NCBI RefSeq assembly: GCF_900112375.1
Contig: NZ_FOLS01000015.1
Location: 84,766 to 148,765, forward strand
Source: Pseudomonas citronellolis
GTDB lineage: Bacteria > Pseudomonadota > Gammaproteobacteria > Pseudomonadales > Pseudomonadaceae
DNA length: 64,000 bases
Reading direction: 5' to 3'
Part shown: in pieces, positions 34,671 to 46,513 of the stretch
Layout: the number at the start of each line of letters is the position of its first letter
Numbering within the stretch: the first letter of the stretch is position 1
Position numbers and translations under genes: made by a program
The notes under the pieces: generated by a model
Database searches by the model: none
Told to the model about the DNA's origin: nothing
What the model saw: only the letters and a program-made list of their open reading frames with translations

Positions 34671-35216
34671 GTGCGTATCTTCCTGCTGTCGTTGTTCTGC
34701 CTGTTTCCCCTGGCCACATCGGCCGATCTGCTGGACGCGCCGACCTGGCGCAGCTACCAGGCGCAGGAAGGCGCCCTGACGCAGTTCTTCCGCCCCGGCG
34801 CGCAGCCCGGCCTGAAGCCCGGCGCCCCGGACGGCGACATGCACCGCCTGCTGCAGAGCGCGCAGGAACTGGTGGGCACGCCGTACCGCTGGGGAGGTAC
34901 CTCGGCGAAAACCGGCTTCGATTGCAGCGGCCTGCTGGTCTACCTGTTCCGCAAGGAGATCGGCCTGGAACTGCCGCGCACCACCCGCTCGATGATCCGC
35001 CAGAAGCACCGCCAGGTGCCGCGCCACGCGCTCAAGCCGGGGGATGCGGTGTTCTTCAGCCACAACGGCGGCGCGCGGGTCAGCCATGTCGGGCTGTACC
35101 TGGGCGATGACCGCTTCATCCATGCGCCGCGCAGTGGCAAGTCGGTGCGCATCGATTCGTTGAGCAACAATTATTGGGATCGTAATTTCACTACGGCGCG
35201 GCGGTTCAGGCACTGA
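34671..35216 (+). CDS. NlpC/P60-family cell-wall hydrolase
   Basis: This 181-residue protein starts with GTG at 34671 and a signal peptide (MRIFLLSLFCLFPLATSADL). The catalytic domain follows a short linker: nucleophile Cys85 in FDCSG, His139 in SHVGLY and His151 in FIHAP. NlpC/P60 enzymes cut the peptide stems of murein (D-gamma-glutamyl-meso-DAP or similar bonds), so a periplasmic murein-hydrolase role is likely. It lacks LysM or SH3 domains. A REP array follows. The closest E. coli types are MepS and NlpC. Confidence 0.9.
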   Translation: MRIFLLSLFCLFPLATSADLLDAPTWRSYQAQEGALTQFFRPGAQPGLKPGAPDGDMHRLLQSAQELVGTPYRWGGTSAKTGFDCSGLLVYLFRKEIGLELPRTTRSMIRQKHRQVPRHALKPGDAVFFSHNGGARVSHVGLYLGDDRFIHAPRSGKSVRIDSLSNNYWDRNFTTARRFRH

Positions 35217-35270
35217 AGGCCCACCCACGCCATTCCCCCGTCCGCGATGTGCATCGGACTCGCACCGGGG

Positions 35271-35610
35271 GCGGATCGCGGATAAATCCGCTCCTACAAG
35301 GTGCAGGGGAAACCGCCATCTGCACGGCTGAAGGCATTCACTTGTAGGAGCGGACCTTGTCCGCGATAACCGGACATATCGGCGCGATTCGCGGATGAGA
35401 TCCGCTCCTACGCCGCCCCACCTACGCTGTTCCATGTAGGAGCGCGCCCTGCGCGCGAATCGCGGGCAAGGCCCGCTCCTACAGGTCCGGCGCGGGTCCG
35501 CACCGGGATAGATCACACGTTACAGGCGAACACGGCTTTTCGTAGGAGCGAGCTTGCTCGCGAATGAGCTCCGCTGCGGAATTTGTTCGCGAGCAAGCTC
35601 GCTCCTACGA
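35271..35610. repeat. REP array
   Basis: Several REP palindromes in the order GGATAAATCC.. , GGACCTTGTCCGC, GCGCGCC and an inverted GAGCTTGCTCGCG pair ending near 35609. The region between 35217 and 35628 holds no supported gene. The order and spacing resemble the arrays at 13-287 and 61.4 kb, so these may be copies of one composite unit. Confidence 0.85.
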
Positions 35611-35628
35611 AGAGCGGTTCGGCGCAGG

Positions 35629-37116
35629 TCAATCGGCCTTGGCCGCCTTCTCGCCTTCGGCGGCGATCTGGCCGGCGTCCCAGCCGCCGCCCATGGCGGC
35701 TATCAGTTGCACGCTGGCCACCAGGCGGTTGCCGTAGAGGCTCAGGACGTTGCGCTCGTTGGACAGCGCGGTGGTCTGGGTGGTGACCACGCTGTTGTAG
35801 TCCACGGTGCCGGCCTTGTACTGGTTGCTGGTCAGGCGCAGGGCTTCGCGGGCGGCGTCCAGGGCTTCGTTCTGCGCCCCGCTCTCCTCTTCCAGCACCT
35901 TGAGCTGGACCATGTAGTCCTCCACCTCGCGCATGCCGTCGAGCACGGTCTGGCGGTAGCTGGCCACGGTCTGGTCGTAGCTGGCCTCGGCCTGTTCCAC
36001 CTGGGAGGAAATCAGGCCGCCGTCGAACAGCGTCATGGCGAACTGCGGGCCGATGGACCAGTAGCGGTTGGGCGTCTCGATCCAGTCGTGGAAGCTGCCG
36101 CTGCGGTAGCCGCCGGCGGCGCTGAGGGTCAGGTCCGGGTACCAGGCGGCCTTGGCTACGCCGATCTTGGCGTTGGCCGAGATCACCTGGCGTTCGGCGG
36201 AGGCGATGTCCGGGCGCCGCTCCAGCAGCTGCGAGGGCACCAGCGCCGGGATCGGCGGCAGCTTCGGCACCTGGCCGGTGGCGGCCAGGCCGAAGTTGGC
36301 CGGGGCCTGGCCCACCAGCACGGCGATGGCATGCTCCAGCTGCGCGCGCTGGTACTTGAGGTCGATGGCCTGGGCCTCGGTGCTCTTGAGCTGGGTGCGC
36401 GCCTGGGCCACGTCGGCCTTGGTGACGATGCCGGCGTTGTACTGGTTGGTGGTCAGCTTGAGCGCGCGTTCGTAGGCCTCGACCGTGTCGTTGAGCAGCT
36501 TGATCTGCTGGTCCATGACGCGCAGCTGCAGGTAGTTCTGCGCCAGTTGCGACTGCAGCGACAGGCGCGAGGCGGCCAGGTCCGCGGCGCTGGCGTCGCG
36601 GCTGGCGGTGTCGGCTTCCAGCTGGCGGCGCAGCTTGCCCCACAGGTCCAGTTCCCAGCTCACGCCCAGGCTCGCGCTGTAGCTGTTGCTGATGCCGCCG
36701 CTGCCGCCACTGCTGACCGTGGAGCCATCGGGCAGGCGCACGCTGCCACTGCCACTGCCGCCCTGGCCGGAGCGGGTCTTGCCGACGTCGGCGCTGATGG
36801 TCGGGAAGAAGGAGGCGCGCGAGCCCTTCACCAGGGCCGCGGCCTGGCGGTAGGACGCCTCGGACTGCGCCAGGGTCTGGTTGGCCTTGAGCAGGCGCTG
36901 CTGCAGATCATCCAGCACCGGGTCGGCGTACAGCGTCCACCACTGGCCATGGCCCGCCAGGTCGGCCGGCTGCGCCTGGCGCCAGCCCTCGCCTTCCTTG
37001 AAGGCGGCCGGCACGCTCAGCTCGGGGCGCTTGTAGTCGGGGCCGACCGCGCAGCCGGCGAGCGCCGCGCACAGCGCCAGGGCGAGCAGGCTGCGGGATG
37101 GGTTCGGGCGGTTCAT
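35629..37116 (-). CDS. opmB: OpmB, TolC-family outer-membrane lipoprotein of the Mux pump
   Basis: A 495-residue NodT-type outer-membrane factor. A lipobox, CAALAGC, ends the signal and Cys22 would be lipidated. The RND-type outer-membrane-factor opening [10 protein letters not shown] follows, as in OprM/OpmB. Two long helical repeats make the channel. It is the last gene of the mux operon and its ATG overlaps the muxC stop (ATGA). The order muxA-muxB-muxC-opmB and the lengths match P. aeruginosa PA2528-PA2525. Confidence 0.9.
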   Translation of the reverse strand: MNRPNPSRSLLALALCAALAGCAVGPDYKRPELSVPAAFKEGEGWRQAQPADLAGHGQWWTLYADPVLDDLQQRLLKANQTLAQSEASYRQAAALVKGSRASFFPTISADVGKTRSGQGGSGSGSVRLPDGSTVSSGGSGGISNSYSASLGVSWELDLWGKLRRQLEADTASRDASAADLAASRLSLQSQLAQNYLQLRVMDQQIKLLNDTVEAYERALKLTTNQYNAGIVTKADVAQARTQLKSTEAQAIDLKYQRAQLEHAIAVLVGQAPANFGLAATGQVPKLPPIPALVPSQLLERRPDIASAERQVISANAKIGVAKAAWYPDLTLSAAGGYRSGSFHDWIETPNRYWSIGPQFAMTLFDGGLISSQVEQAEASYDQTVASYRQTVLDGMREVEDYMVQLKVLEEESGAQNEALDAAREALRLTSNQYKAGTVDYNSVVTTQTTALSNERNVLSLYGNRLVASVQLIAAMGGGWDAGQIAAEGEKAAKAD

Positions 37117-40100
37117 AGCGGAGTCTCCAGGGCGCCGTCGGTGCGCACGCCGCGCTTCTGGTTGACCCAGTGGCGCAGGCGGTCGAGGTAGAGGTAGACC
37201 ACGGGGGTGGTGTAGAGGGTGAGCAGCTGGCTGCCGATCAGGCCGCCGACGATGGTCATGCCCAGCGGGCGGCGCAGCGCGGCGTCGCCGCCGATGCCGA
37301 AGATCAGCGGCAGCGCGCCGAGGATGGCAGCCAGGGTGGTCATCATGATCGGCCGGAAGCGCTTCATGCAGGCTTCGAGGATGGCTTCGCGCGGCGACAG
37401 GCCAAGGGTGCGTTCGGCGTCCAGGGCGAAGTCGATCATCATGATGGCGTTCTTCTTGACGATGCCGATCAGCAGGATCACCCCGATCAGCGCGATCAGC
37501 GACAGCTCGGTGCGGAACAGCATCAGCGTAAGCAGCGCGCCCACGCCCGCCGAGGGCAGCGTGGAGAGGATGGTCAGCGGGTGCACGTAGCTTTCGTAGA
37601 GGATGCCCAGGACGATGTAGACCGCCACCAGCGCCAGCAGGATCAGCCAGGGCATGTCGTTCTGGGTGTCCTGCACGGCGCCGGCGTTGCCTTCGAAGCT
37701 GGCCTGGATCTCCAGCGGCAGGTGCAGCGGCTCCAGTGCCGCCATCACGGCGTCGCGGGCCGGGCCGATGAGCGCGCCGGGGGCCAGGTTGAAGGAGAAG
37801 GTGGTGGCGGCGAACTGCCCCTGGTGGTTGACCGACAGCGGCGCGCGGCTGGGCTCCACGTGGGTGAAGGCCGACAGCGGCACCTGCTGGCCGTCGCTGC
37901 CGATCACGTAGACCTGGCGCAGCTCTTCGGGGGTCTGCTGGAACGGCTGGTCCACCTCCATCACCACGTGGTACTGGTTCAGCGGGTTGAAGATGGTCGA
38001 CACCTGGCGCTGGCCGTAGGCGTTGTTCAGCACCGCATCCACCGCCGCCACGTCGATGCCGAGGGTCGCCGCGCGGTCGCGGTCGATCACCAGGCGGCTC
38101 TGCACGCCCTTGTCCTGGGCGTCGCTGTTGACGTCCACCAGTTGCGGGACCTTGTTCAGCACCGCCTCGACCTTGGGCGCCCAGTCGCGCAGCAGGGTCA
38201 GGTCGTCGCTGCGCAGGGTGAACTCGTACTGCGCGTTGCTCTGCCGGCCGCCGATGCGCACGTCCTGCCCGGCCGTGAGGTAGAGGTTGGCGCCGGGGAT
38301 TTCCGCCAGCTTCTTGCGCAGCCGCGCGGCTATGGCCTCGGCGGAGTCGCGCTCGGTGATCGGCTTGAGGGTGACGAAGAAGGAGCCGGTGTTGCTCGAC
38401 TGCCACCTGCCGCCGCCGACGAAGCCGAGCACGTTATCCACCCCCGGGTCCTGGGAAAGGATGTTGCGGAACTCCGCCATCTTGCGGTCCAGGGCCTGGA
38501 AGGAAATGCTCTGGTCGGCCACCGCGAAGCCGCGCAGGCGCCCGGAGTCCTGCTGCGGCAGGAAGCCCTTGGGCACGATGGCGAACAGGTAGAGGTTCAG
38601 CGCGATGCAGCCGAACATGATCACCACCATCAGCCGCGAGTGCTCCAGCGCCCAGCTGAGGCTGGCGCGGTAGCGCAGCATGAAAGCGACGAAGTAGCGG
38701 TTGCTCTGCCGCGCCACCGAGGCCTTCTGCGGCCGCTCGGCGCGGCGCAGCAGGCGCGCGCAGAGCATGGGCGTGAGCGTCAGGGAAACCACCAGCGAGA
38801 CCAGGATGGCCGCCGCCAGGGTCACCGAGAACTCGCGGAACAGCCGCCCGGTGATGCCGCCCATGAGCAGCAGCGGGATGAACACCGCCACCAGCGAGAG
38901 GGTCATCGACAGCACCGTGAAGCTCACCTCGCGGGCGCCGCGGATGGCCGCCCGGACCGGGTGGTCGCCCTCCTCGATGCGCCGGGCGATGTTCTCCACC
39001 ACCACGATGGCGTCGTCCACCACGAAGCCGGTGGCGATGATCAGCGCCATCAGCGACAGGTTGTTCAGCGAGAAGCCGCACAGGTACATGACAGCGAAGG
39101 TGCCCACCAGCGACACCGGCACCGCCAGGCTGGGAATCAGCGTGGCGCGGCCGTTGCGCAGGAACAGGTAGACCACCAGGATCACCAGCAGCACCGAGAT
39201 CACCAGGGTCAGCTCGGCCTCCTCCAGGGAGGAGCGGATCGACGGGCTGCGGTCGTCCATGACGCTGAGCTTGACCTGCGGACCGAGCACGTCCTGGATG
39301 ATCGGCAGCTGCGCGTGGATGGCGTCGGTGGCCTCGATGATGTTGGCGCCGGGCTGGCGGGTGACGATCAGCAGCACGGCCGGCAGGTTGTCGGAGAAGC
39401 CGGCGTTGCGCACGTCTTCCACCGAGTCGCTGACCTTGGCCACGTCGCGCAGGCGCACCGCGGCGTTGGTCTCGGCGTTGTAGTGGATGATCAGCGGCGC
39501 GTACTCGCTGGCCTTGCGCAGCTGGTCGTTGGCGTCCACCTGCCAGTGCCGCTCGCCGAACTCCAGGGCGCCCTTGGGCCCGTCGGCGTTGGTGTTGGCG
39601 ATGGCGGTGCGCACCGTATCCAGGGAAATGCCGTAGTGGCTGAGCTGGTCCGGGTTGACGTCCACCCGCACCGCCGGCAGCGAGGAGCCGCCGATGCTCA
39701 CCTGGCCCACGCCCTTCACCTGGGCCAGCTTGGGCGAGACGATGGTCGAGGCCAGGTCGTACATCTCGCCGCGGGTATAGGTGTCCGAGGTCAGGGTGAG
39801 GATCATGATCGGCTGGTCCGACGGGTTCGCCTTGCGGTACGTCGGGTTGTTCGGCATGCCGGTGGGCAGCAGGCTCATGGCCGCGTTGATCGCCGACTGC
39901 ACCTCGCGGGCGGCGCCGTCGATGTCCTTGGACAGGTCGAACTGGATGATGACGGTGGTGTTGCCCAGGGAGCTGGTGGAGGTCATGTCGGTGACCCCGG
40001 CGATGCGCCCCAGCGAGCGCTCCAGCGGCGTGGCCACGGTGCTGGCCATGGTCTCCGGGCTGGCGCCGGGCAGCGACGCCTGCACCACGATGGTCGGGAA

Positions 40101-40223
40101 ATCGACGTTGGGCAGCGGCGCCACCGGCAGCAGGCCGAAGGACAGCGCCCCGGCCAGCAGCAGCGCCAGGGTCAGCAGGATGGTCGCGACCGGCCGCAGG
40201 ATGAACGGGCGGGAGATGTTCAT
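37113..40223 (-). CDS. muxC: MuxC, RND inner-membrane pump subunit
   Basis: A 1036-residue RND transporter of the MdtC/MuxC type. Hallmarks are a short N-terminal tail [18 protein letters not shown] with the first helix, the two large periplasmic loops, the [16 protein letters not shown] motif of helix 4 and the C-terminal repeat [16 protein letters not shown]. The pair MuxB/MuxC forms a mixed trimer that extrudes beta-lactams, novobiocin and other drugs in P. aeruginosa. Its ATG overlaps the muxB stop (TGATG). Confidence 0.92.
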   Translation of the reverse strand: MNISRPFILRPVATILLTLALLLAGALSFGLLPVAPLPNVDFPTIVVQASLPGASPETMASTVATPLERSLGRIAGVTDMTSTSSLGNTTVIIQFDLSKDIDGAAREVQSAINAAMSLLPTGMPNNPTYRKANPSDQPIMILTLTSDTYTRGEMYDLASTIVSPKLAQVKGVGQVSIGGSSLPAVRVDVNPDQLSHYGISLDTVRTAIANTNADGPKGALEFGERHWQVDANDQLRKASEYAPLIIHYNAETNAAVRLRDVAKVSDSVEDVRNAGFSDNLPAVLLIVTRQPGANIIEATDAIHAQLPIIQDVLGPQVKLSVMDDRSPSIRSSLEEAELTLVISVLLVILVVYLFLRNGRATLIPSLAVPVSLVGTFAVMYLCGFSLNNLSLMALIIATGFVVDDAIVVVENIARRIEEGDHPVRAAIRGAREVSFTVLSMTLSLVAVFIPLLLMGGITGRLFREFSVTLAAAILVSLVVSLTLTPMLCARLLRRAERPQKASVARQSNRYFVAFMLRYRASLSWALEHSRLMVVIMFGCIALNLYLFAIVPKGFLPQQDSGRLRGFAVADQSISFQALDRKMAEFRNILSQDPGVDNVLGFVGGGRWQSSNTGSFFVTLKPITERDSAEAIAARLRKKLAEIPGANLYLTAGQDVRIGGRQSNAQYEFTLRSDDLTLLRDWAPKVEAVLNKVPQLVDVNSDAQDKGVQSRLVIDRDRAATLGIDVAAVDAVLNNAYGQRQVSTIFNPLNQYHVVMEVDQPFQQTPEELRQVYVIGSDGQQVPLSAFTHVEPSRAPLSVNHQGQFAATTFSFNLAPGALIGPARDAVMAALEPLHLPLEIQASFEGNAGAVQDTQNDMPWLILLALVAVYIVLGILYESYVHPLTILSTLPSAGVGALLTLMLFRTELSLIALIGVILLIGIVKKNAIMMIDFALDAERTLGLSPREAILEACMKRFRPIMMTTLAAILGALPLIFGIGGDAALRRPLGMTIVGGLIGSQLLTLYTTPVVYLYLDRLRHWVNQKRGVRTDGALETPL

Positions 40224-43200
40224 CAGCCCTGCTCCAGGCCTTCGTCGGGGCTGTTCACGTCCAGCCCGTGGCGCTTGCGCCAGTTGGCCCAGCGCAGCGC
40301 CAGGCGGTCGAAGTAGAGGTAGATCACCGGGGTGGTGAACAGCGTCAGCAATTGGCTCAGCAGCAGGCCGCCGACCATGGTCACGCCCAGCGGCTGGCGC
40401 AGCTCGGCGCCGGCGCCGCCGGCGAGCATCAGCGGCAGCGCGCCCAGCAGCGCGGCCATGGTGGTCATCAGGATCGGCCGGAAGCGCAGCAGGCAGGCCT
40501 GGTAGATGGCCTCGTGGGGCGGCTTGCCCTCGTTGCGTTCGGCGTCCAGGGCGAAGTCGATCATCATGATCGCGTTCTTCTTGACGATGCCGATCAGCAG
40601 GATGATGCCGATGATCGCCACGATGCCGATGTCCTGCCCGGCCAGCATCAGCGCCAGCAGCGCGCCCACGCCGGCCGAGGGCAGCGTGGAGAGGATGGTC
40701 ACCGGGTGGATGAAGCTCTCGTAGAGGATGCCCAGCACGATGTACATGGTGACGATGGAGGCCAGCACCAGCAGCAGGGTGTTGGACAGCGACGACTCGA
40801 AGGCCTCGGCGGCGCCGCGGAAGCTGCCTTCCAGGCTGGCCGGCATCTGCATCTGCGCCTCGACGTCGCGGATGGCCTGCACCGCCTCGCCCAGGGCCAC
40901 GCCCTTGGCCAGGTTGAAGGACAGCGTCGCCGAGGGGAACTGGGCGATGTGGTTGACCGCCAGCAGGGTGTGGCGCTCTTCCACCCTGGCCAGGCTCGAC
41001 AGGCGCACCTGGGTGCCGTCGCTGGCCGGCACGTAGAGGTTCTCCAGCGACTGCGGGCCGAGCTGGAAGTCCGGCGCCACCTCCAACACCACGCGGTACT
41101 GGGTGGCCTGGGTGAAGATGGTGGAGATCAGCCGCTGGCCGAAGGCGCTGTAGAGCACGCTGTCGATGCTCGACAGGCTCACGCCCAGGCGCGAGGCGGT
41201 GTCGCGGTCGATGTCGATGTAGGCCTGCAGGCCCTTGTCCTGCCAGTCGCTGGCCACGTCGGCCAGTTGCGGCAGCTGCTGCAGGCGTTCCACCAGCTTC
41301 GGCACCCATTCGGCGAGCACCTCGGGGTCGGCGTCCTGCAGGGTGAACTGGTACTGGGTGCGGGCGATGCGGTCCTCGATGGTGAGGTCTTGCACCGGCT
41401 GCAGGTACAGCTTGATGCCGGCGACCTTGTCCAGTTCCGGCTGCAGGCGGCGGATCACCTCGCTGGCGGTGAGGTCGCGCTCGCTGTGGGGCTTGAGGTT
41501 GATCAGCATGCGCCCGGTGTTGAGGGTGGCGTTGCTGCCGTCGACGCCGATGAAGGACGACAGGCTCTCCACGTCCGGGTCGGCCAGGACCACCCTGGCC
41601 AGTTCCTGCTGACGGCTGGCCATGGCCTGGAAGGAGATCGACTGCGGCGCCTCGGCGATGCCCTGGATCACCCCGGTGTCCTGCACCGGGAAGAAGCCCT
41701 TGGGCATGAACAGGTAGAGCGCGGCGGTCAGCAGCAGGGTGCCGATGGCCACCAGCAGGGTCAGCCCCTGGTGGCGCAGCACCACGCGCAGGGCGGCGGC
41801 GTAGCGCTCGATCATGCGTTCGATGAAGCGCCCGGCGGCGCGGGCGAAGCGGCCTTCCTGCTCCGGCTCGATGTGCTTGAGCAGCTTGGCGGCGAGCATC
41901 GGCGTGAGGGTCAGGGAGACGAAGCCGGAAATCAGGATGGCCACCGCCAGGGTCACGGCGAATTCGCGGAACAGTCGCCCGGCCACATCGCCCATGAACA
42001 GCAGCGGGATGAGTACGGCGATCAGCGAGAAGGTCAGCGAGATGATGGTGAAGCCGATTTGCCTGGAACCCTTGAGCGCCGCTTCCAGGGGGCTGTCGCC
42101 CTGCTCCAGGTAGCGGGCGATGTTCTCCACCATGACGATGGCGTCGTCCACCACGAAGCCGGTGGCGATGGTCAGCGCCATCAGCGTCAGGTTGTTGATG
42201 GAGAAGCCGGCCAGGTACATGACGCCGAAGGTGCCGATCAGCGACAGCGGCACGGCGAAGCTGGGGATCAGGGTGGCCGAGAGGTTGCGCAGGAACAGGA
42301 AGGTGACCATCACCACCAGGCACACGGCGAGGAACAGCTCGAACTGCACGTCAGCCACCGAGGCGCGGATGGTGGTGGTGCGGTCGGTGAGCACCGTGAC
42401 TTCCAGGTTGCCCGGCAGGGTCGCCTGCAGCTGCGGCAGCATCTTCTTGACGCTGTCCACCACCTCGATGACGTTGGCCCCCGGCTGGCGCTGGATGTTC
42501 AGCACCACCGCCGGGGTGTTGTTGGCCCAGGCGGCCAGGCGCACGTTCTCGGCATCGTCCTCGACGCTGGCGACGTCGCGCACGCGCAGCGGCGAGCCGT
42601 TCTTGTAGGCGATGATCAGGTCGCGGTAGGCGTCGGCGGACTTGAGCTGGTCGTTGGCGTCGAGGGTCGAGGAGCGCGTCGGGCCGTCGAAGCTGCCCTT
42701 GGGCCCGTTGAGGTTGTTGCTGGTGATGGTGCTCTGCAGGTCTTCCAGGCTCAAGCCGGCGGCGGCCAGGGCCGCGGGGTTGGCGCGGATGCGCACGGCC
42801 GGGCGCTGGCCGCCGCTGATACTGACCAGGCCGACGCCGGAGATCTGCGAGATTTTCTGCGCGAGGCGCGTATCGACCAGATCCTGGATCTTCGGCAGCG
42901 GCATGTCCGGGGACATCACCGCCAGGGTCAGGATGGGCGCGTCGGCCGGGTTGACCTTGCTGTACACCGGCTGGTTGGGCAGGTCCTTGGGCAGCAGGCT
43001 CTGCGCGGTGTTGATCGCCGCCTGCACTTCCTGCTCGGCCACGTCCAGGTCGACCTGCAGGCTGAACTGCAGGGTGATCACCGAGGCGCCGCCGGAGCTG
43101 GTGGAGGACATCTCGTTGAGGCCCGGGATCTGCCCCAGCTGGTTCTCCAGCGGCGCGGTGACCGAGGAGGTCATGATGTCCGGGCTGGCGCCGGGGTACA

Positions 43201-43348
43201 GGGTGACCACCTGGATGGTCGGGTAGTCCACCTCCGGCAGCGCCGAGATCGGCAGGAAGCGGTAGGCGATGATGCCCGACAGCAGGATCGCCACCATCAA
43301 CAGCGTGGTGGCGACCGGCCGCAGGATGAACAGGCGCGACGGGTTCAT
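40223..43348 (-). CDS. muxB: MuxB, RND inner-membrane pump subunit
   Basis: A 1041-residue RND transporter of the MdtB/MuxB type. The start [18 protein letters not shown] and the RND motifs ([13 protein letters not shown] in helix 4, [18 protein letters not shown] near the end) are intact. With muxC it forms a tandem of paralogous inner-membrane pumps, which distinguishes Mdt/Mux systems from single-pump Mex systems. The start overlaps the muxA stop (ATGA). Coupling of all four genes points to strict co-expression. Confidence 0.92.
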   Translation of the reverse strand: MNPSRLFILRPVATTLLMVAILLSGIIAYRFLPISALPEVDYPTIQVVTLYPGASPDIMTSSVTAPLENQLGQIPGLNEMSSTSSGGASVITLQFSLQVDLDVAEQEVQAAINTAQSLLPKDLPNQPVYSKVNPADAPILTLAVMSPDMPLPKIQDLVDTRLAQKISQISGVGLVSISGGQRPAVRIRANPAALAAAGLSLEDLQSTITSNNLNGPKGSFDGPTRSSTLDANDQLKSADAYRDLIIAYKNGSPLRVRDVASVEDDAENVRLAAWANNTPAVVLNIQRQPGANVIEVVDSVKKMLPQLQATLPGNLEVTVLTDRTTTIRASVADVQFELFLAVCLVVMVTFLFLRNLSATLIPSFAVPLSLIGTFGVMYLAGFSINNLTLMALTIATGFVVDDAIVMVENIARYLEQGDSPLEAALKGSRQIGFTIISLTFSLIAVLIPLLFMGDVAGRLFREFAVTLAVAILISGFVSLTLTPMLAAKLLKHIEPEQEGRFARAAGRFIERMIERYAAALRVVLRHQGLTLLVAIGTLLLTAALYLFMPKGFFPVQDTGVIQGIAEAPQSISFQAMASRQQELARVVLADPDVESLSSFIGVDGSNATLNTGRMLINLKPHSERDLTASEVIRRLQPELDKVAGIKLYLQPVQDLTIEDRIARTQYQFTLQDADPEVLAEWVPKLVERLQQLPQLADVASDWQDKGLQAYIDIDRDTASRLGVSLSSIDSVLYSAFGQRLISTIFTQATQYRVVLEVAPDFQLGPQSLENLYVPASDGTQVRLSSLARVEERHTLLAVNHIAQFPSATLSFNLAKGVALGEAVQAIRDVEAQMQMPASLEGSFRGAAEAFESSLSNTLLLVLASIVTMYIVLGILYESFIHPVTILSTLPSAGVGALLALMLAGQDIGIVAIIGIILLIGIVKKNAIMMIDFALDAERNEGKPPHEAIYQACLLRFRPILMTTMAALLGALPLMLAGGAGAELRQPLGVTMVGGLLLSQLLTLFTTPVIYLYFDRLALRWANWRKRHGLDVNSPDEGLEQG

Positions 43349-44664
43349 TCGCTCTTACCGCTGTCCTGGGCCGGGGAGCCCGAGCCGAAGGGTTTCGGCG
43401 AGGCCGCCTCGCCCTCCTCGGTGGCGGCGGCGCGGGCCTGTTCGTCGCTGGCGACTATGTGCAGGAGGGTGCCGTCGCGCAGGCGGTCGGTGCCCTCCAC
43501 CACCACGCGCTGGCCTTCCTTCAGGCCCTCGGTGATGACCACCCGCTCGTTCTCGCTGGTGCCCAGGCCGACCAGCTGGCGCTTGGCCTTGTTCCCGGCG
43601 TCGGCGATGTACACGTAGGTGCCGTCGTTGCCGCGCTGCACGGCGTTGGCCGGGATGGTCAGCACGCCATGCAGGGTCTCGGCGAGCAGGCGCACGTTGA
43701 CGAACTGGTTGGGGAACAGCTTCTGGTCGGCGTTCTCGAAGGCGGCCTTGAGCTTGACCGTGCCGGTGGTGGTGTCGATCTGGTTGTCGAGGGTCTTGAG
43801 CACGCCGCTGGCGAGGGTCAGGTTCTGGTTGCGATCCAGCGCCTCCACCGGCACCGGCTGGCTGCCGGACAGCTGGCGGGCGACGGTGCCCAGCTGCTGC
43901 TGCGGCAGGCTGAACACCACGGAGATCGGCTTGACCTGGGTGATCACCACCAGCGGCGTGGTGTCGCCGGAGGTGACCAGGTTGCCGACGTCCACCTGGC
44001 GCAGGCCGACGCGGCCGGAGATAGGCGCGCGCACCTGGGTGAATTCGAGGTTGAGCTTGGCGTCGTCGACCTGGCCCTGGTTGGTGCGCAGGGTACCCTC
44101 GTACTGGCGCACCAGGGCTTCCTGGGTGTCGAGGGTCTGCTTGGCGATGGAGTCTTCGGCGTACAGGCCTTTGTAGCGCGCCAGGTCGATCTGCGCGTTC
44201 TTCAACTGCGCCTGGTTCTGCTGCAGGGTGCCCACCGCCTGGTCCAGCGCCGCCTGGAAGGGCCGCGGGTCGATCACCGCGAGGACGTCGCCGGCCTTCA
44301 CCTGCTGGCCTTCCTGGAACGGCACCTTGACCAGTTGGCCACTGACCCGCGCGCGCACGTTCACCGTGTTGTAGGCAGTGACGGTGCCCAGCGCATGGTA
44401 GTGCACCGGCAGGTCGCCCTTGGCCACCGGCGCCACGCTGACGGTGATGGCCGTGCCGCCACCCTGCCCGCCCGGCCCGCGCCCGGCCATGGCCGCCCCG
44501 CGTCCGCCGCGCCCGCCGCCGGCCTGGGGCTCCGGCGCCGAACTGGTCTTGTGCAGCCACATGCTCAGCCCCACCACAGCGGCGAAGACGGCGGCGGTGA
44601 TCAGCCAGGGGCGCAGCTTGCGGAGTTTCGAGGGCGTTCCATTGCTTGGAGTCATAGCGGTCAT
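43345..44664 (-). CDS. muxA: MuxA, periplasmic adaptor (membrane fusion protein)
   Basis: A 439-residue membrane-fusion protein of the MdtA/MuxA type. An N-terminal membrane anchor ([18 protein letters not shown]) precedes a Gly/Arg-rich linker and a barrel-sandwich domain with [20 protein letters not shown]. It links MuxBC to OpmB. Starts at 44664 and 44655 are equally possible; neither has a good ribosome-binding site. The frame extends to 44733, but that region reads as leader sequence. Upstream, three GGTAAA repeats at 11-bp spacing suggest a two-component regulator. Confidence 0.9.
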   Translation of the reverse strand: MTAMTPSNGTPSKLRKLRPWLITAAVFAAVVGLSMWLHKTSSAPEPQAGGGRGGRGAAMAGRGPGGQGGGTAITVSVAPVAKGDLPVHYHALGTVTAYNTVNVRARVSGQLVKVPFQEGQQVKAGDVLAVIDPRPFQAALDQAVGTLQQNQAQLKNAQIDLARYKGLYAEDSIAKQTLDTQEALVRQYEGTLRTNQGQVDDAKLNLEFTQVRAPISGRVGLRQVDVGNLVTSGDTTPLVVITQVKPISVVFSLPQQQLGTVARQLSGSQPVPVEALDRNQNLTLASGVLKTLDNQIDTTTGTVKLKAAFENADQKLFPNQFVNVRLLAETLHGVLTIPANAVQRGNDGTYVYIADAGNKAKRQLVGLGTSENERVVITEGLKEGQRVVVEGTDRLRDGTLLHIVASDEQARAAATEEGEAASPKPFGSGSPAQDSGKSE

Positions 44665-44789
44665 CAGGCGGCCAAAGGTTTGGATGATAACGAGGCGCAA
44701 GGCAAAGCGCCGCATCCACGACGCGGCGTCCACACTTCTATACCTTCAGGGTCGAACGATAAGCACAGCAAGGCGCCGGGCAAAGTCTC

Positions 44790-44817
44790 TTTACCCGCTA
44801 TTTACCTTTGTTTTACC
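44790..44817 (-). promoter_or_regulatory. three GGTAAA direct repeats at 11-bp spacing upstream of muxA
   Basis: The minus strand reads GGTAAA three times, occupying 44817-44812, 44806-44801 and 44795-44790. Each start is exactly 11 bp from the next. This helical-turn periodicity is typical of OmpR/PhoB-family response-regulator sites. It lies about 125-155 bp upstream of the muxA start. The regulator is not identified. Confidence 0.55.
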
Positions 44818-44899
44818 GAGAGTTACGGCGCCTGGGCGAGGTTGCGCCGCAACTGTTCACACAGCAGCAGGGCCTGGGCTGCTGCTCCCTGCACAGCGC

Positions 44900-44941
44900 C
44901 AAAAACGAAGATGCCGCCCGGCCATTGGGCGGGGCGGCATC
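44900..44941 (-). terminator. Rho-independent terminator of tpx
   Basis: A 10-bp G+C-rich stem (44932-44941 with 44910-44919) is followed on the minus strand by CTTCGTTTTTGG. It begins 35 bp after the tpx stop codon. Confidence 0.82.
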
Positions 44942-44975
44942 CGGGGCCTGCGGCAGCCGGGGCTGCGGCGGGCGA

Positions 44976-45476
44976 TCAGCTCAGCGCGGCGACGGCGGCG
45001 GCGTAGTCGGGCTCGTCGGCGATCTCACCGACCAGTTGGCTGTGCAGCACCTGGTCGTTCTCGTCCAGCACCACCACGGCACGGGCGGCCAGGCCGGCCA
45101 GCGGGCCGCTGGCGATGGCCACGCCGTAGTTGGCCAGGAAGTCGGCGCCACGCATGGTCGACAGGTTAACCACGTTCTCCAGGCCTTCGGCGCCGCAGAA
45201 GCGCTTCTGGGCGAACGGCAGGTCGGCGGAGATGCACAGCACCACGGTGTTGGCCAGTTTGCTGGCCTCGACGTTGAACTTGCGCACGGAGGTGGCGCAG
45301 GTGGGGGTGTCGACGCTGGGGAAGATGTTCAGCACCTTGCGCTTGCCGGCGAAGTTCTCCAGGGTCACGTCGGCCAGGTCGCCGCCGACCAGCTTGAAGG
45401 CCGGGGCCTTTTCGCCTTTCTGCGGCAGTTTGCCGTCGACGTTGATCGGGGAGCCCTTGAGGGTGACTTGAGCCAT
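44976..45476 (-). CDS. tpx: thiol peroxidase
   Basis: A 166-residue peroxiredoxin of the Tpx subfamily, which reduces alkyl and hydrogen peroxide with thioredoxin. The peroxidatic Cys60 lies in the family motif [13 protein letters not shown] and the resolving Cys94 in RFCGAEG. The start [11 protein letters not shown] matches other Tpx proteins. A clear terminator follows. It is monocistronic and adjacent to, but not cotranscribed with, the mux operon, which starts downstream of the terminator on the same strand. Confidence 0.95.
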   Translation of the reverse strand: MAQVTLKGSPINVDGKLPQKGEKAPAFKLVGGDLADVTLENFAGKRKVLNIFPSVDTPTCATSVRKFNVEASKLANTVVLCISADLPFAQKRFCGAEGLENVVNLSTMRGADFLANYGVAIASGPLAGLAARAVVVLDENDQVLHSQLVGEIADEPDYAAAVAALS

Positions 45477-45623
45477 TGCGGTATTCCTTCTATCGAGGGG
45501 ATGGCCCCGCCGGAGAGGCCGGCGGGGCCGGGGATTTCGGGGCCGGGCGTCATCCTAGCATGAACTTGTCCGAGTGAATCTGTCGGGAATGGCTTACGCG
45601 AGGTTGAATGACTTACGCAAGGT

Positions 45624-46170
45624 TGTAGGAGCGAGCTTGCTCGCGAACCTTGGTCCTGCGCTCCCAACCTAATCCGTCATTCCCGCGAACGCGGGAACCC
45701 AGAGACTTCTTGTTTGGGTGTAGCGCGCCGCTCCGAGTGCGTTGATGTCTCTGGTTTCGCCCCCTCGGGCGAGTCCCTTTTGTCAAACGGTGGAAGGCCA
45801 CCCCCGCAAAAAGGAACCAAAAAGGCTTGCCCCGCATACGGGCCCGATGGAGCCGGGCTACCCTCACGAATTCCCCCGCCACGGAGGCCCGCCCCGAGGG
45901 TACGTCCCTGTAGCCCGCGGGGCTCTCGCGACATCCATGTCGCATGACCTCCTGAGCGCCGGTTTCGCTCGGCCTTCTGAAGGGGCGTTCCGGAGTGCGC
46001 GGATGTTTCTCTGGAAATCCAGGAGCCAAAGCCAGAGCAAACGCGCTTTTGCTCTTCGTAGGAGCGAGCTTGCTCGCGAACCCCGCAGTCTCTGGGTTCC
46101 CGCGTTCGCGGGAATGACGGGTTAGGTTGGGAGCGCAGGACCAAGGTTCGCGAGCAAGCTCGCTCCTACA
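45624..46170. repeat. 547-bp element with 83-bp inverted ends, non-autonomous mobile-element-like
   Basis: The ends at 45624-45706 and 46088-46170 are inverted copies matching at 82 of 83 bases by eye. Each arm begins with a REP palindrome and contains CATTCCCGCGAACGCGGGAA. Between them is a core (about 45708-46015) nearly identical to the one at 7358-7665, followed by a third REP. No transposase-like frame is supported; the long open frames on the minus strand come from this repeat. No target-site duplication was obvious. Confidence 0.75.
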
Positions 46171-46189
46171 GTTCCATGAAGGCATCGGC

Positions 46190-46432
46190 GCACCGGCCAA
46201 CGGCGTATAACCGCGAACGGTTATACGCCCTACGAACCTGCCGGCTAACACTGTGTCATCCCCCCACGCCAAACGGCCCCCTCTCCCTCTGGGAGAGGGC
46301 TGGGGTGAGGGGACGGACTCCGCCCCCACACCTCTGCCAACCCTGACTCCGCTCCCCCTCCCTAACCCTCCCCCGCAAGCGAGAGAGGGAACCGTTCGGC
46401 ATGAAGCGCAATCACCAGGCTCCCTGAACCAC
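46190..46432. repeat. further shared repeat blocks
   Basis: The GTATAACCGCGAACGGTTATAC palindrome (46206-46227) and a block at about 46318-46432 with CCGTTCGGCATGAAGCGCAA also occur at 7.77-8.02 kb, but in the opposite order relative to each other. Between them is the widespread hairpin CCCTCTCCCTCTGGGAGAGG. No gene is supported between 45477 and 46715. Confidence 0.7.
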
Positions 46433-46513
46433 AATGCGCAAACCGCAGGCGAACGGCTCCAGGAAAGCACGGTCGTAGGAGCAACTGTCTTGCGGGCCGC
46501 ACCGGGGCGCTCT

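Noticed and set aside
37113..42323. One 1736-residue frame on the minus strand
   Set aside because: Only the part from 40223 down is MuxC. The upstream part is the shadow frame of muxB, with Gly/Arg/Pro-rich composition and no RND motifs.
45613..46470. Long frames across the 45.6-46.4 kb repeats and the matching frames at 7.27-7.98 kb
   Set aside because: They consist of REP and repeat-core sequence (Arg/Gly/Ser-rich), with open frames in several phases. No protein evidence.
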